A stretch of 64,000 nt of DNA from Modestobacter sp. VKM Ac-2982 (GCF_026967935.1 NZ_JAPVBL010000001.1:434001-498000); one strand, 5' to 3'; numbered from the stretch's first letter, positions 1-9,197 are shown. The notes: generated by a model not told the origin, from the sequence alone. Made by a program: numbers and translations.

Positions 1-119
1 GGCTCGCGGGCGGGGTCGGCGCTCTCCGTGGGCAGCGCGACCCGGCGAGCCAGGTCGGTCAAGAAGGCGCCGGAGTCGAGCTGCTCGGCGGCGCGGGCGA
101 GGGCGGTCTGGCGGTCCAC
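1..119 (-). CDS. M20-family metallopeptidase, N-terminal fragment (cut by window edge)
   Basis: Only the first 39 or so residues lie in the window; the rest runs off the left edge. The visible protein begins MDRQTALARAAEQLDSGAF and continues with LARRVALPTES, the N-terminal pattern of M20/ArgE-DapE type zinc peptidases. The GTG at 119 was chosen because GGGGAAGG lies 8 bases upstream and an in-frame TGA precedes it a little further up. The catalytic residues are outside the window, so the family rests on the N-terminal helix alone. It is divergent from the MOSC gene. Confidence 0.5.
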   Translation of the reverse strand, partial: MDRQTALARAAEQLDSGAFLTDLARRVALPTESADPARE

Positions 120-147
120 GCCCGCAGCCTTCCCCACCGGTCACCCG

Positions 148-177
148 CAGGGGCCAAAACCGCGACTTTGGCCCCTG
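148..177. repeat. perfect 11-bp inverted repeat between divergent genes
   Basis: CAGGGGCCAAA (148-158) and TTTGGCCCCTG (167-177) form a perfect stem with an 8-base loop. It lies between the start of the M20 gene and the start of the MOSC gene, so it cannot terminate either. It may be an operator or a dispersed palindromic element. There is no T-run. Confidence 0.6.
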
Positions 178-192
178 GGGGACGATCGGCGG

Positions 193-804
193 GTGACGGA
201 CGACGACCTGCCGTACCGCTACGACGTCGAGGTCGTCGGGCTGCTCGCCTCGCCGGCGCACCGCTGGGACGGCCGGCCCGACCCCGCACTGGCCGGACCG
301 GTCGAGCGCACCGACCGGGTCGAGGTGCGGGCCGGACTGGGCATCGTCGGCGACCGCTACTTCGGCCGGCCCGCCCACCGGGACGCCTCGGTGACGGTGC
401 TCGCCGCCGAGGGCCTGGCGCGGCTGGCCGGCGAGCTGGGCAGCGGGCCGTTGGACCCGCTCGCCGCCCGGCGCAACGTCGTCCTGCGGGGCGCGGAGGT
501 CGAGGCGCTGCGCGGGCAGCCGTTCAGCCTGGACTGCGGGGAGGGGGTCGTCGTCCTGGCCGGTGGGCGGCCGGCCCACCCGTGCGCCTGGCTGGACCTC
601 GCGCTCACCCCCGGCGCACACCGCGGGCTCCGCGGGCGGGCGGGGGTCCGCTGCGCACCACGCTCGGACGGCGTCCTGCGGCTGGGCCCGGCCGTGCTGC
701 GCTCCGCCGTCCCCCTCGACCTGGCCCGGGCGGGTGCCGCCGTGCGGCCCGCGCCCCGTCCGCAGACGGGGCGCGGGCTCGATCAGCGGTCGGCGTCGGT
801 GTAG
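193..804 (+). CDS. MOSC domain-containing protein
   Basis: A 203-residue protein resembling the MOSC sulfurase domain found in molybdenum-cofactor sulfurases and YiiM-type proteins. Family-like features are GIVGDRYFGRPAHRDASVT near residues 53-71, RRNVVLRG, a HPCAWLDL cysteine segment of the kind that carries the persulfide-forming cysteine, and a terminal RGRAGVRC plus G-x-L-x-L-G strand. MOSC proteins transfer sulfur or handle molybdenum-dependent substrates; the exact substrate cannot be told. The GTG at 193 was chosen because similarity begins just after it. The reading frame stays open upstream, but that part looks non-coding and contains the hairpin. Its 3' end overlaps the convergent alcohol dehydrogenase by 22 bases. 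Confidence 0.65.
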   Translation: MTDDDLPYRYDVEVVGLLASPAHRWDGRPDPALAGPVERTDRVEVRAGLGIVGDRYFGRPAHRDASVTVLAAEGLARLAGELGSGPLDPLAARRNVVLRGAEVEALRGQPFSLDCGEGVVVLAGGRPAHPCAWLDLALTPGAHRGLRGRAGVRCAPRSDGVLRLGPAVLRSAVPLDLARAGAAVRPAPRPQTGRGLDQRSASV

Positions 805-1910
805 ACGATCATCCCGCGGATGTTCTTGCCGTCGCGCATGTCCTGGTACCCCTGGTTGATGTCGGCCAGCGAGTACTTCTGCGTGACCAGCCCGTCGAGC
901 TTGAGCTGACCTGCCTGGTAGAGGGCGAGCAGGGCGGGGATCTCCGCGCGCGGGTTCGCGCCGCCGAAGATCGCGCCCTGCAGGTCCTTCTGGAGCAGGG
1001 TGAACTCGAACAGGTTGAGCTTCACGTCCATGTTGGCCGCGTTGCCCATGCCGGTGACGACGACCCGGCCGCCCTTGCCGATCATCGAGACCGCGGCCTG
1101 GACGTCCTCCCCCTGGATGTCGCCGACGGTGATGATCGCCTTCTCCGCCATCCGGCCCCAGGTCATCTCGTTGACCACCGGCATGGCCTCCTCGACGGTG
1201 GAGAACACGTGGGTGGCGCCGAAGTCCTTGGCCCACTGGTGCTTCCCGGCGACCGGCTCGATCACCACCACCCGCAGCGCCCCGGCGGCCGCGGCGCCCT
1301 GGATGGCGTTCATGCCCACGCCGCCGGCGCCCATGATCACCACCGTCTCACCCGGACGGACGTCGGCCACCTTGGTCGCCGAGCCCCAGCCCGTGGTCAC
1401 GCCGCAGCCGACCAGCGCGGCCACCTCCAGCGGGATGCTCGGGTCGATCTTGACCACCGAGGCCTGGTGCACGGTGATGTAGGGGGCGAACGTGCCGAGC
1501 AGGCACATCGGGACGACGTCCTTGCCGCCGGCCTGGACCCGGTAGGAGCCGTCGGAGATCGACGTCCCGGCCAGCAGGCTGGCGCCGAGGTCGCAGAGGT
1601 TCTGGTGGCCGTTGGAACACGGCGGGCACTGCCCGCAGGCCGGGATGAACGCGGTGACGACGTGGTCGCCGACGGCCAGCCCGATGACGCCGGGGCCCAC
1701 CTCGGTGACGACACCGGCGCCCTCGTGCCCACCGAGCACCGGGTACGAGCCGACCGGGGTGCCCCCGGTGACCAGGTGCTCGTCGGAGTGGCACAGCCCG
1801 GAAGCCGCCAGCTCCACGGTGACCTCGTTGGCGCGGGGGTCCCCGATCTCGATCTCCTCGATCGACCACTCCTGGCCGACTCCCCACAGGATGGCGCCCT
1901 TGGTCTTCAA
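783..1910 (-). CDS. NDMA-dependent (mycofactocin-associated) alcohol dehydrogenase
   Basis: A 375-residue zinc-dependent medium-chain dehydrogenase of the nicotinoprotein type that keeps NAD(H) bound and is thought to need mycofactocin as external electron acceptor. Catalytic zinc ligands are C40 and H62 with E63; the structural zinc lobe is C92, C95, C98 and C106. The Rossmann motif GAGGVGMNA is clear. The opening [10 protein letters not shown] and the [20 protein letters not shown] stretch are typical of this subgroup rather than ordinary ADH. The start is TTG at 1910, with GGAGG 7 bases upstream; the ATG a few bases earlier is out of frame. A mycofactocin biosynthesis locus lies 8 kb to the right, which supports the assignment. 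It is divergent from a lactate permease across a 212-base gap with an operator-like palindrome. Confidence 0.88.
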   Translation of the reverse strand: MKTKGAILWGVGQEWSIEEIEIGDPRANEVTVELAASGLCHSDEHLVTGGTPVGSYPVLGGHEGAGVVTEVGPGVIGLAVGDHVVTAFIPACGQCPPCSNGHQNLCDLGASLLAGTSISDGSYRVQAGGKDVVPMCLLGTFAPYITVHQASVVKIDPSIPLEVAALVGCGVTTGWGSATKVADVRPGETVVIMGAGGVGMNAIQGAAAAGALRVVVIEPVAGKHQWAKDFGATHVFSTVEEAMPVVNEMTWGRMAEKAIITVGDIQGEDVQAAVSMIGKGGRVVVTGMGNAANMDVKLNLFEFTLLQKDLQGAIFGGANPRAEIPALLALYQAGQLKLDGLVTQKYSLADINQGYQDMRDGKNIRGMIVYTDADR

Positions 1911-1933
1911 CTCATGGCCTCCAGGTCTGCTGC

Positions 1934-1957
1934 GACCACATCGTCGTTGATGTGGTC
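1934..1957. promoter_or_regulatory. candidate operator between adh and lactate permease
   Basis: GACCACATC (1934-1942) and GATGTGGTC (1949-1957) are perfect 9-base arms with a 6-base spacer. The site is 24 bases upstream of the alcohol dehydrogenase start, in the shared region with the divergent permease. Spacing and symmetry suit a dimeric repressor, for example a GntR or TetR protein. No regulator gene is adjacent, so the identity is unknown. Confidence 0.45.
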
Positions 1958-2122
1958 TCGCTCACAGACTGCGGAGCCGGACCGGCGCCGTCAAGGTCAG
2001 GTGGCGGGGAGTGCATGCCAGCCGGGGCGGCAGGGGTGGCGGGCGACCATGCCGTGCGTCACAGTGCAGCAGCATCCGCACGGCACCCGATGGTGCGGAC
2101 TCTGCCGACGAGAGGCGTCAAC

Positions 2123-4021
2123 GTGGACAACCTCGCTGTGCTCAGCCTGCTGGCCCTGCTGCCGATCCTGGTGGTCGGCGTGCTGCTGGCCGGCCTCCGG
2201 TGGCCCGCCAAGCGGGCCATGCCGATCGGCTTCGTGGTGGTGGTCGTCATCGCCCTGTTCGTCTGGGAGATGAGTCCGACCGCGGTCGCCGCATCGGCGG
2301 TGCAGGGGCTGCTGCTGGCCCTGACGCTGCTCTACATCGTCTTCGGCGCGCTGCTGCTGCTGGAGACCCTCACCAAGAGCGGCGCGATGGCGACCATCCG
2401 CGCCGGCTTCACCAGCATCAGCCCCGACCGCCGGGTGCAGGCGATCATCATCGGCTGGCTGTTCGGCAGCTTCATCGAGGGTGCGTCCGGGTTCGGCACT
2501 CCCGCCGCCGTCGTCGCCCCGCTGCTGCTGGCGCTGGGCTTCCCGGCCATGGCCGCGGTCATGGTGGGCCTGATCATCCAGAGCACGCCGGTGAGCTTCG
2601 GCGCCGTCGGCACGCCCATCCTGGTCGGCGTCAGCGGCGGGCTGACCGGGTCGGACGCCGTCGAGGAGCGGACGGTGTTCCTCGGCATCGAGTTCCCCGA
2701 GTTCCTGGACCGGATCGGCTTCCAGGTGGCCGCCATCCACGCGACCATCGGCACGCTGATCCCGCTGATCCTCGCCTGCATGCTGTGCGGCTTCTTCGGC
2801 GAGCGGAAGCGGTTCGCCGACGGCCTGGCGATCTGGCCGTTCGCGCTCTTCGCGGCCTTCGCGATGACCGTGCCCTACGTGACCGTCGCGGCGGTGCTCG
2901 GGCCGGAGTTCCCGTCGCTGCTCGGCGGCCTGATCGGCCTGGTCATCGTGATGTTCGCGTCCAGCCGCGGCTTCCTGATGCCGAAGGAGATCTGGGACTT
3001 CCCGGCCCGGCAGCGGTGGGCGACCAACTGGATGGGCAACCTCTCCCCGGAGGACGAGAAGGACGTCGCCGGCAAGAAGATGAGCATCTGGCTGGCCTGG
3101 ACGCCGTACGTCATCGTCGCCGTCCTGCTGGTGCTGAGCCGGACCATCGACCCGATCACCGAGTTCCTGACCACCGGCTGGCGGGTCGTCACCGTGGACG
3201 ACATCTTCGGCACCGGCATCGCCCAGGCGCTGCAGATGGTCTACCTGCCCGGCTTCCTGTTCATCCTCACCTGCCTGATCACGTATGCCATCCACCGGAT
3301 GCGGCCGGCCGACATCGCCGCGTCGTGGAAGGTGGCCGGCAGTCAGTTGGCCGGTGCAGCGGTGGCGCTGCTCTTCGCGCTGCCGCTGGTCCGGGTGTTC
3401 ATCAACTCCGGGGCCGACTTCAACGAGTCCGGCCTGGCGTCGATGCCGCTGACGCTGGCCGAGGGCGCCGCGTCCATCGCGGGTGACACCTGGCCGGCGT
3501 TCGCCCCGTGGATCGGTGCGCTCGGGGCGTTCGTCGCCGGCAGCAACACGGTGAGCAACCTGATGTTCTCGCTCTTCCAGTTCTCCACCGCGGAGCAGAT
3601 CGGGGTGACCCCGGAGACGGTGGTCGCCACCCAGGCGGTCGGCGGTGCGGCCGGGAACATGATCACGGTGCACAACATCGTGGCGGCGTCGGCCACCGTC
3701 GGCCTGATCGGGCGGGAGGGCGACCTGATCCGCAAGACCGTCCTGCCGACGATCTACTACTGCCTGATGGCCGGTGGGATCTCGCTGGTGCTGATCTACG
3801 GGTTCGGGGCCAACCTGAGCACGCTGTGGCTGGCCGTCCTCCTGGTCGCGATCGCCGCGCTGATCATCGCGATGCGGCGGTCGCCCGGGAAGCCCAACAA
3901 CGAGCTCGTCGACACGGCCGGGTCGCCGGCGGACAGTCCCACGACCGGCCGGGCGCCCAGCGACGGCCGGGAGCACACGGACATGGTCCCCGACCCCAAC
4001 CGGACCCCCCGCGAGCCGTGA
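2123..4021 (+). CDS. lctP: L-lactate permease family transporter
   Basis: A 632-residue polytopic membrane protein of the LctP/LldP family, which imports lactate (sometimes glycolate) with protons. The family signature [12 protein letters not shown] is at residues 119-130 and is followed by [14 protein letters not shown] second conserved segment, [10 protein letters not shown], begins at residue 473. The C-terminal 40 residues are hydrophilic and Pro/Ser-rich, presumably cytoplasmic. The GTG at 2123 follows AGAGG by 7 bases; an in-frame ATG at 2090 would add 11 residues and has a weaker ribosome site. Its neighbour across the promoter gap is the NDMA-dependent dehydrogenase, so the two may serve oxidation of related hydroxylated substrates; that link is inference. 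Confidence 0.88.
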   Translation: MDNLAVLSLLALLPILVVGVLLAGLRWPAKRAMPIGFVVVVVIALFVWEMSPTAVAASAVQGLLLALTLLYIVFGALLLLETLTKSGAMATIRAGFTSISPDRRVQAIIIGWLFGSFIEGASGFGTPAAVVAPLLLALGFPAMAAVMVGLIIQSTPVSFGAVGTPILVGVSGGLTGSDAVEERTVFLGIEFPEFLDRIGFQVAAIHATIGTLIPLILACMLCGFFGERKRFADGLAIWPFALFAAFAMTVPYVTVAAVLGPEFPSLLGGLIGLVIVMFASSRGFLMPKEIWDFPARQRWATNWMGNLSPEDEKDVAGKKMSIWLAWTPYVIVAVLLVLSRTIDPITEFLTTGWRVVTVDDIFGTGIAQALQMVYLPGFLFILTCLITYAIHRMRPADIAASWKVAGSQLAGAAVALLFALPLVRVFINSGADFNESGLASMPLTLAEGAASIAGDTWPAFAPWIGALGAFVAGSNTVSNLMFSLFQFSTAEQIGVTPETVVATQAVGGAAGNMITVHNIVAASATVGLIGREGDLIRKTVLPTIYYCLMAGGISLVLIYGFGANLSTLWLAVLLVAIAALIIAMRRSPGKPNNELVDTAGSPADSPTTGRAPSDGREHTDMVPDPNRTPREP

Positions 4022-4027
4022 CCCGTC

Positions 4028-4062
4028 GACACCCCGCCCCGCCCCGGTCGGGGCGGGGTGTC
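4028..4062. terminator. bidirectional terminator hairpin after lactate permease
   Basis: GACACCCCGCCCCG (4028-4041) pairs perfectly with CGGGGCGGGGTGTC (4049-4062) around a 7-base loop. It sits between the convergent permease and DUF3224 genes and touches the stop codon of the latter. Confidence 0.7.
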
Positions 4063-4456
4063 AGTCGGGCAGGACGACGTCCAGGGTGAGCAGTTCGTGG
4101 GCGACCGTCCCCGTGCCGCTCAACCCGGTGAGCGCGGCGGTTCCCGAACCGGCGACCACCCGGGCCCACTGGGTGGTCTCCACGCCCTCGCCCATCGCAG
4201 CGCCGTGCTCCAGCACGAAGCTGCCCCGCCGGCCGGCCAGGGCGCCGGTGATCCGCTCCTGCGCCACGTAGGAGGCGCCCCGCTCGCCCTGGGTGGTGAG
4301 CACGTGGCCGGTGGCCGAGCCGGTGAGGTCCTCGCCCGCGTAGGTCTTCGCGAGCACGACCCGCCCGGTGGCCGGCGCGCCGGGCTCGGCGGGCTCCGGG
4401 TCACCGACCGTGTCCCAGGTGTCGATGGTGAACGGCGCGGTCAGGTGCAGGTCCAT
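4061..4456 (-). CDS. DUF3224 domain-containing protein
   Basis: A 131-residue soluble protein resembling the DUF3224 family, small beta-barrel proteins of unknown function (allene-oxide-cyclase-like fold). Visible features are the alternating beta pattern, TGSATGHVLTTQG, and a final GTGTVAHELLTLDVVLPD. The ATG at 4456 was chosen because AGGA lies about 7 bases upstream; an ATG at 4465 would place the ribosome site against the start codon. It converges on the lactate permease and is divergent from the flavin monooxygenase. No function can be assigned. Confidence 0.6.
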   Translation of the reverse strand: MDLHLTAPFTIDTWDTVGDPEPAEPGAPATGRVVLAKTYAGEDLTGSATGHVLTTQGERGASYVAQERITGALAGRRGSFVLEHGAAMGEGVETTQWARVVAGSGTAALTGLSGTGTVAHELLTLDVVLPD

Positions 4457-4521
4457 GCCGTGCATCCTGGCCCGCGGCCCGCCGGCTGTCCCGGGATCGG
4501 GCCACGGGCAGACTCATCGCC

Positions 4522-5925
4522 GTGACGGTGGTGGTGGTCGGTGCCGGGCCGGTCGGGGTGACGGCGGCGCTGCTGCTGGCCCGCCGGGGCGTCGAGGTCC
4601 TGGTGCTGGACCGGCACCCGGCCGCCTACCCGCAGCCGCGGGCGGTGCACCTGGACGACGAGTCGCTGCGGGTGCTGCAGGCCGCCGGCGTCGCCGAGGC
4701 GTTCGCCGCGGTCAGCCGGCCGATGGCCGGGCTGCGCCTGCTGGACGGCGAGCACCGCACGCTCGTGGAGTTCGGGCGCGGGGACGGCGAGCACGGCTGG
4801 CCGCAGGCGTCGATGTTCAGCCAGCCCGACCTCGAGGCAGTGCTGCGGACGGCGCTGGCCGCCGAGCCCCGGGCCCAGCTGCGTGGCGGGGTCGAGGTGT
4901 TGCACGTGGAACAACCCGGACCGGTCCGTCTCACCGTCCGCGACCGGACCACCGGCGTCGAGGAGGAGCTGGTCGCCGACGCCGTGCTGGGCTGCGACGG
5001 CGCGAACAGCACGGTGCGCCGGCTGATCGGGTCGTGGATGCACGACCTCGGCCCGGCCGAGCGCTGGCTGGTGGTCGACCTGGCCGCCGACGCCCCGCTG
5101 GACGTCTGGCCCGGCGTGCACCAGGTCTGCGACCCGGTCCGCCCGGCCACGTTCATGCCGATCGCCGGTGACCGCTACCGCGCGGAGTTCCGCCTGGCCG
5201 CGGGGGAGTCCGCCGCGGACCTCGACCTCCCGGCGCAGCTCGGCCGATTCGGGGCGCACGGGTGCACCGTCGTCCGGACCGCCGAGTACACCTACGCCGC
5301 CCAGGTGGCCGACCGGTGGCGCGACCGGCGGGTGCTGCTCTGCGGCGACGCCGCCCACCTGACCCCGCCGTTCATCGGCCAGGGGCTCGGCCTGGGCCTG
5401 CGCGACGTGCACCAGCTCACCTGGAAACTGGCGGCGGTGCTCGACGGCGCGGACGACGCCCTGCTCGACACCCACCAGGCCGAGCGGGCGCCGCACGCCC
5501 GGGCGCTGATCCGCGTGGCGGTGCTGCTCGGCCGGCTGATGACCGGAGGGGGAGACCGGGCGGCACTGGTGCGCCGGGCGGTGCTGACCGGGGTGCGCCG
5601 GCTGCCGCGGCTGGCCGCCTTCGCCGCCGCCAGCCGGACGCCGCCGTTGCGTCGCGGCCCGCTGGTGCGCCGGCCCCTCGTCGCACCCGGCTCGCCGGTC
5701 GGGTCGCTCGTGCCGCAGCCGCCGGTCCCTGGCAGCCCACGGCTGGACGACCTGCTCGGCCCCGGCTGGGCGGTGCTCAGCGCCGGCGGTCCGGTGCCTG
5801 CGGACTGGCCGGGCCCCGTGCTGCGGGCCGACCGGCTCGGCTCGCCGGAACTGGTCCACTGGCTCGGTGGCCGGTCGGTGCTGGTGCGCCCGGACCGGAT
5901 CGTGGCCGCCGCCTCCCGCGGCTAG
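4522..5925 (+). CDS. FAD-dependent aromatic hydroxylase, MhpA-like
   Basis: A 467-residue class A flavoprotein monooxygenase. The N-terminal Rossmann motif VVGAGPVGVTAALLLARRG (residues 5-23) binds FAD, a DGANS segment lies mid-protein, and the ribityl-binding GDAAH is at residues 275-279, followed by PPFIGQGLGLGLRD. The pattern LPHPR-like YPQPRAVHLDDESLR matches 3-(3-hydroxyphenyl)propionate hydroxylase (MhpA) relatives, which hydroxylate phenolic substrates with NAD(P)H and oxygen. The usual C-terminal thioredoxin-like domain appears short. No ring-cleavage gene is adjacent, so the substrate is unknown and it could be a tailoring hydroxylase. Confidence 0.75.
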   Translation: MTVVVVGAGPVGVTAALLLARRGVEVLVLDRHPAAYPQPRAVHLDDESLRVLQAAGVAEAFAAVSRPMAGLRLLDGEHRTLVEFGRGDGEHGWPQASMFSQPDLEAVLRTALAAEPRAQLRGGVEVLHVEQPGPVRLTVRDRTTGVEEELVADAVLGCDGANSTVRRLIGSWMHDLGPAERWLVVDLAADAPLDVWPGVHQVCDPVRPATFMPIAGDRYRAEFRLAAGESAADLDLPAQLGRFGAHGCTVVRTAEYTYAAQVADRWRDRRVLLCGDAAHLTPPFIGQGLGLGLRDVHQLTWKLAAVLDGADDALLDTHQAERAPHARALIRVAVLLGRLMTGGGDRAALVRRAVLTGVRRLPRLAAFAAASRTPPLRRGPLVRRPLVAPGSPVGSLVPQPPVPGSPRLDDLLGPGWAVLSAGGPVPADWPGPVLRADRLGSPELVHWLGGRSVLVRPDRIVAAASRG

Positions 5926-5934
5926 CGTGGCCGG

Positions 5935-7137
5935 GTGAGCTTCGACGTCGCAGCACTCCGCGCCCACTTCCCCGCCCTCACCGACGGCGCCGCGCACTTC
6001 GACGGCCCGGGCGGCTCGCAGACCCCCGACGTCGTCGCGCAGGCGGTCGCGGCCACGATGACCCAGCCGATGGCCAACCGCGGCTCGGTCACCCAGGCCG
6101 AGCGGAACGCCGACGCGGTGGTGCGGGAGGCCCGGCAGGCGGTCGCCGACCTGACCGGCGGCGATCCCGGCGGCGTGGTGTTCGGGCGCAGCGCCACCGC
6201 GCTGACCTACGACCTGTCCCGGGTGCTCTCCGCCGGCTGGGGGCCCGGCGACGAGGTGGTGGTGACCCGGCTGGACCACGACGCGAACATCCGCCCGTGG
6301 GTGCAGGCCGCTGAGGCCCGGGGCGCCACGGTGCGCTGGGCCGACTTCGCCCCGGCCACCGGCGAGCTCGACCCCGCGACCGTCGGGGCGCTGCTGTCCG
6401 AGCGGACCCGGTTGGTCGCCGTCACCGGCGCCTCCAACCTGATCGGCACCCGCCCCGACGTCGCCGCGATCACCGCCCTGGCGCACGAGGCCGGGGCGCT
6501 GACCTGGGTGGACGGCGTGCACCTGACCGCGCACGCGCCGGTCGACGTCACCGCGCTGGGGGCGGACTTCCTCGTCTGCTCGCCCTACAAGTTCCTCGGC
6601 CCGCACTGCGGCTGCCTGGTCGCCGCCCCGGAGCTGCTGGAGACCCTGCACCCGGACAAGCTGCTGCCCTCCAGCAACGCCGTCCCGGAGCGGTTCGAGC
6701 TGGGCACGCTCCCCTACGAACTGATGGCCGGCACCACCGCGGCGATCGACCTGCTCGCCGCCCAGGCCGGCCCCGAGGGCGATCGCCGCAGCCGGCTGGT
6801 CGCCGCGATGGCCGCGATCGAGCAGCACGAGGACCGGCTGCGGGAGCGGATCGAGGACGGCGTCCGGGAGCTGCCCGGCGTGACCGTGTGGTCGCGCGCG
6901 GCGCACCGCACGCCGACCCTGCTGCTCACCTTCGCCGGGCGCGACGCCGCAGACGCGTACCGGTTCCTGGCCGAGCGCGGGGTCAACGCCCCGGCCGGCT
7001 CGTTCTACGCGCTCGAGGCGAGCCGCCACCTGGGGCTGGGCGACACCGGTGGTCTGCGGGTCGGGCTCGCCCCGTACAGCGACGACGCCGACGTGGACCG
7101 GCTGCTCGCCGGGCTGCGGGAGCTCCTCGCCTCCTGA
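5935..7137 (+). CDS. cysteine desulfurase-like class V aminotransferase
   Basis: A 400-residue PLP enzyme. The PLP lysine is K219 in SPYKFLGPHCG; upstream are TRLDHDANIRPW and WVDGVHLTAHAPVD, in which the Asp and His positions hold the cofactor ring. It resembles the SufS-related subgroup often annotated as cysteine desulfurase-like, in which the mobile active-site cysteine loop is not obvious. It may therefore be a lyase or desulfurase acting on an unknown amino acid. It starts only 10 bases after the monooxygenase stop, so the two are probably co-transcribed. Confidence 0.75.
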   Translation: MSFDVAALRAHFPALTDGAAHFDGPGGSQTPDVVAQAVAATMTQPMANRGSVTQAERNADAVVREARQAVADLTGGDPGGVVFGRSATALTYDLSRVLSAGWGPGDEVVVTRLDHDANIRPWVQAAEARGATVRWADFAPATGELDPATVGALLSERTRLVAVTGASNLIGTRPDVAAITALAHEAGALTWVDGVHLTAHAPVDVTALGADFLVCSPYKFLGPHCGCLVAAPELLETLHPDKLLPSSNAVPERFELGTLPYELMAGTTAAIDLLAAQAGPEGDRRSRLVAAMAAIEQHEDRLRERIEDGVRELPGVTVWSRAAHRTPTLLLTFAGRDAADAYRFLAERGVNAPAGSFYALEASRHLGLGDTGGLRVGLAPYSDDADVDRLLAGLRELLAS

Positions 7138-7219
7138 CCGTGCGCGCTGGCCCTGGGTGCGCGGCACCCAGGTCCGGCGCGGCCTGGATGGCACCCGGTC
7201 CGGCCCGCAGGGTCGTGGC

Positions 7220-7939
7220 ATGACCACGGCCACGACACACCAGCTCAGCGACGACGTCCTCCCGGGGATCCTCGCCAACCAGGCAGGTGGGCGCCGCCCG
7301 CTGCTGTTCGCGCACGCGACGGTCTGCACGATGGACCCGCTGGTCGGTGTCCTCCCCGACGCCGACCTGCTCCTCCGCGGCAGCCACATCGCGCGGGTGG
7401 GGTCGGGGCTGTCCGTCGCCGCTGAGGACGACGACGCCCTGGTCGTCGACTGCACCGGGTTCACCATCGCGCCGGCGGGCATCGAGACCGGCGCAGTGGC
7501 CGGGCAGCGGGACCGCGTCGGCAGCCTGACGCCGGGAGACCCGGCCACCTTCGGCGTGGTCCCGTCCGCGCACACCGGACCGATCGAGCGGTTGGTCTGG
7601 TACACCGCCGATGCGGCGGCGATCGTCGCCGACGGCGTGCTCCAGCGGTGGAACGGGCGCCGACTCACCGCCCCGATCGACGAGACGGGCCCGGGCCGTG
7701 CGCCGGCCGACAGTCCACATCTCGGTGTGTGGGTCGACGAGACCGGGTCCATCCACCAGGAGATCACCGCCGACGGCCGGTACGACGAGACGCGGGGAGG
7801 TCGCCCGCACGCCTACCAGGGGGCGTTCTGGCTCAGCGGGGACCGCATCGTCTACCGCGACGACCTCGGGTTCTGGGCCTACGGCCGCTTCCAGGACGGC
7901 GTCCTCCACCACGGCGGGTACGTCTTCCGCCGCCGATGA
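7220..7939 (+). CDS. fusion of amidohydrolase-like N-terminal region with Atu4866 domain
   Basis: A 239-residue protein of two parts. Residues about 25-110 resemble the small beta sandwich that flanks amidohydrolase barrels (FAHATVCTMDPLVGVLPDADLLLRG is split here only by the reading; VDCTGFTIAPAGIETGAV follows), but the metal-binding HxH segment and the barrel are missing. Residues about 165-239 match the Atu4866 family: GVWVDETGSIHQEI, NGRYDE-like DGRYDETRGG, AYQGAFWL, and a closing LHHGGYVFRR. No enzymatic residues are visible in the first part, so it probably serves as a scaffold. Function is unknown. Confidence 0.6.
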   Translation: MTTATTHQLSDDVLPGILANQAGGRRPLLFAHATVCTMDPLVGVLPDADLLLRGSHIARVGSGLSVAAEDDDALVVDCTGFTIAPAGIETGAVAGQRDRVGSLTPGDPATFGVVPSAHTGPIERLVWYTADAAAIVADGVLQRWNGRRLTAPIDETGPGRAPADSPHLGVWVDETGSIHQEITADGRYDETRGGRPHAYQGAFWLSGDRIVYRDDLGFWAYGRFQDGVLHHGGYVFRRR

Positions 7940-8005
7940 CGGTCGCCGGCCACTCGTCCGAGGCGGCTGGGCGGGTGGACCGGACCCGGTGGACCGCCCC
8001 GCCGG

Positions 8006-8467
8006 TCAGGACTCGGCGATCCGCTTGATCGCGGCCAACGTCGCCGGGATGCTCTCGTGCGCCGAGCGGGTGCGGTCCTCGATCTGCGCCTGCGCGTCGG
8101 CGCCGTACCGCTCGGCGAAGAACTGCTGGCCGGCGGGGAGGAACTCCCAGGACTCGGTCAGCCGGGTGCCGCCCTCGACCGGCTCCATGGTGAAGCCCCA
8201 CCGGACCAGCTTCCCGCCGACCAGGAACGCGAACTCCCGGCCCGGCTCGGCGGCCACCACCTGGCTGCGGGTCTCCCAGGTGCGCCCGGGCACCTCGTTG
8301 TGCCCGGTGAACCAGGCGCCCACCTGGGCCGAGTGCCCCTCGTCCCACCAGCAGGAGGTGCAGATGGGGCTCCACTCGCCGGTCCGGGTCACGTCGGACA
8401 CGAGGTCGTAGAGCGCCTCCGGGGACGAGCGGACGACGACGGAGCCGGCATGGGTGAGGCTGTCCAT
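8006..8467 (-). CDS. SRPBCC family protein (START-like ligand-binding)
   Basis: A 153-residue protein with the SRPBCC/polyketide cyclase fold pattern: an N-terminal strand HAGSVVVRSSPEALYDLVSD, TRTGEWSPICTSCWWDEG, and a C-terminal long helix after GGTRLTESWEF. These domains bind hydrophobic ligands in a deep pocket; no catalytic residue can be named. The ATG at 8467 was chosen because the first beta strand starts right after it; the open frame extends upstream without similarity. It is divergent from the following membrane protein gene. Confidence 0.65.
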   Translation of the reverse strand: MDSLTHAGSVVVRSSPEALYDLVSDVTRTGEWSPICTSCWWDEGHSAQVGAWFTGHNEVPGRTWETRSQVVAAEPGREFAFLVGGKLVRWGFTMEPVEGGTRLTESWEFLPAGQQFFAERYGADAQAQIEDRTRSAHESIPATLAAIKRIAES

Positions 8468-8647
8468 CCGGGCATCTTCGCAGCGGACGGCCAGCGGGAC
8501 GACGCCGGTCGGCGGAGGGGACACAGACCCGTCGGCGAACGGACGGGTGCATCCGAGACCGGCGGGTACCGGGGGACCACGCAGACCGGGGTGGTCGCCC
8601 TCCTCGGTCGCCGACCGCTCACACGCTGCGATCCGAGGAGCCCCGCG

Positions 8648-9196
8648 ATGGCCCGCAACACCCTGTCCCGTTCCCTGCACGACGTCGGCCTCGCCGCCTG
8701 GTTCGGCGGCACGCTGGCCAACGCCGTCGCGCTGAACCCGGCCGCCGGCGAGGCGGGCAGCGCCCGCGGCACCGGCGCCGTCGCCAACGCCGGCTGGGAC
8801 CGGTGGACGCCGGTCAACGCCGCGGCCATCGGGGCGCACCTGATCGGCAGCATCGGCCAGCTGCAGGCCAACAAGCGGCGGCTCGCCGACCCTGGTGTGC
8901 GGGCCATGTCCACGGCGAAGACCGTGCTCACGGCGGCCGCGCTGGGCGTCACCGCCTACAGCCGGCTGCTCGGCAAGGTCGTCGACCAGGGCGGTGCCAC
9001 CCCGTCCAAGCGCGCCACCAAGCCCTCCAAGCGGGCGCGGGGCGAGATCGCGGCTGCCCAGGAGCGGCTCGACCAGCTGCAGTGGGTGGTGCCGGCGCTC
9101 ACCGGCGCGCTCGTCGTCGTCAGCTCGTACGCGGGCGAGCAGCAGCGTCCGTCGGAGGTGCAGCGCGCCATCACCGCGACGACCTCCACCGTCTGA
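8648..9196 (+). CDS. hypothetical membrane protein, Lys/Arg-rich loop
   Basis: A 182-residue protein with about four hydrophobic segments (near residues 10-30, 57-75, 95-112 and 150-168) and a basic loop TPSKRATKPSKRARGE between the third and fourth. GAGGAG lies 8 bases before the ATG. I do not recognise a named family. The first segment AAWFGGTLANAVALNP suggests a small DoxX-like or DUF-type integral membrane protein found next to mycofactocin loci only by chance. It converges on mftR across a hairpin. Confidence 0.55.
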   Translation: MARNTLSRSLHDVGLAAWFGGTLANAVALNPAAGEAGSARGTGAVANAGWDRWTPVNAAAIGAHLIGSIGQLQANKRRLADPGVRAMSTAKTVLTAAALGVTAYSRLLGKVVDQGGATPSKRATKPSKRARGEIAAAQERLDQLQWVVPALTGALVVVSSYAGEQQRPSEVQRAITATTSTV

Positions 9197-9197
9197 G

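Noticed and set aside
4441-7767. Very long open frame on the minus strand opposite the flavin hydroxylase and aminotransferase
   Set aside because: It is low-complexity (Arg, Gly, Pro, Gln, His) and the plus strand holds proteins with clear motifs; such shadow frames are expected at this GC content. The same holds for the long opposite-strand frames at 168-2273, 16063-18384 and 17486-19612.
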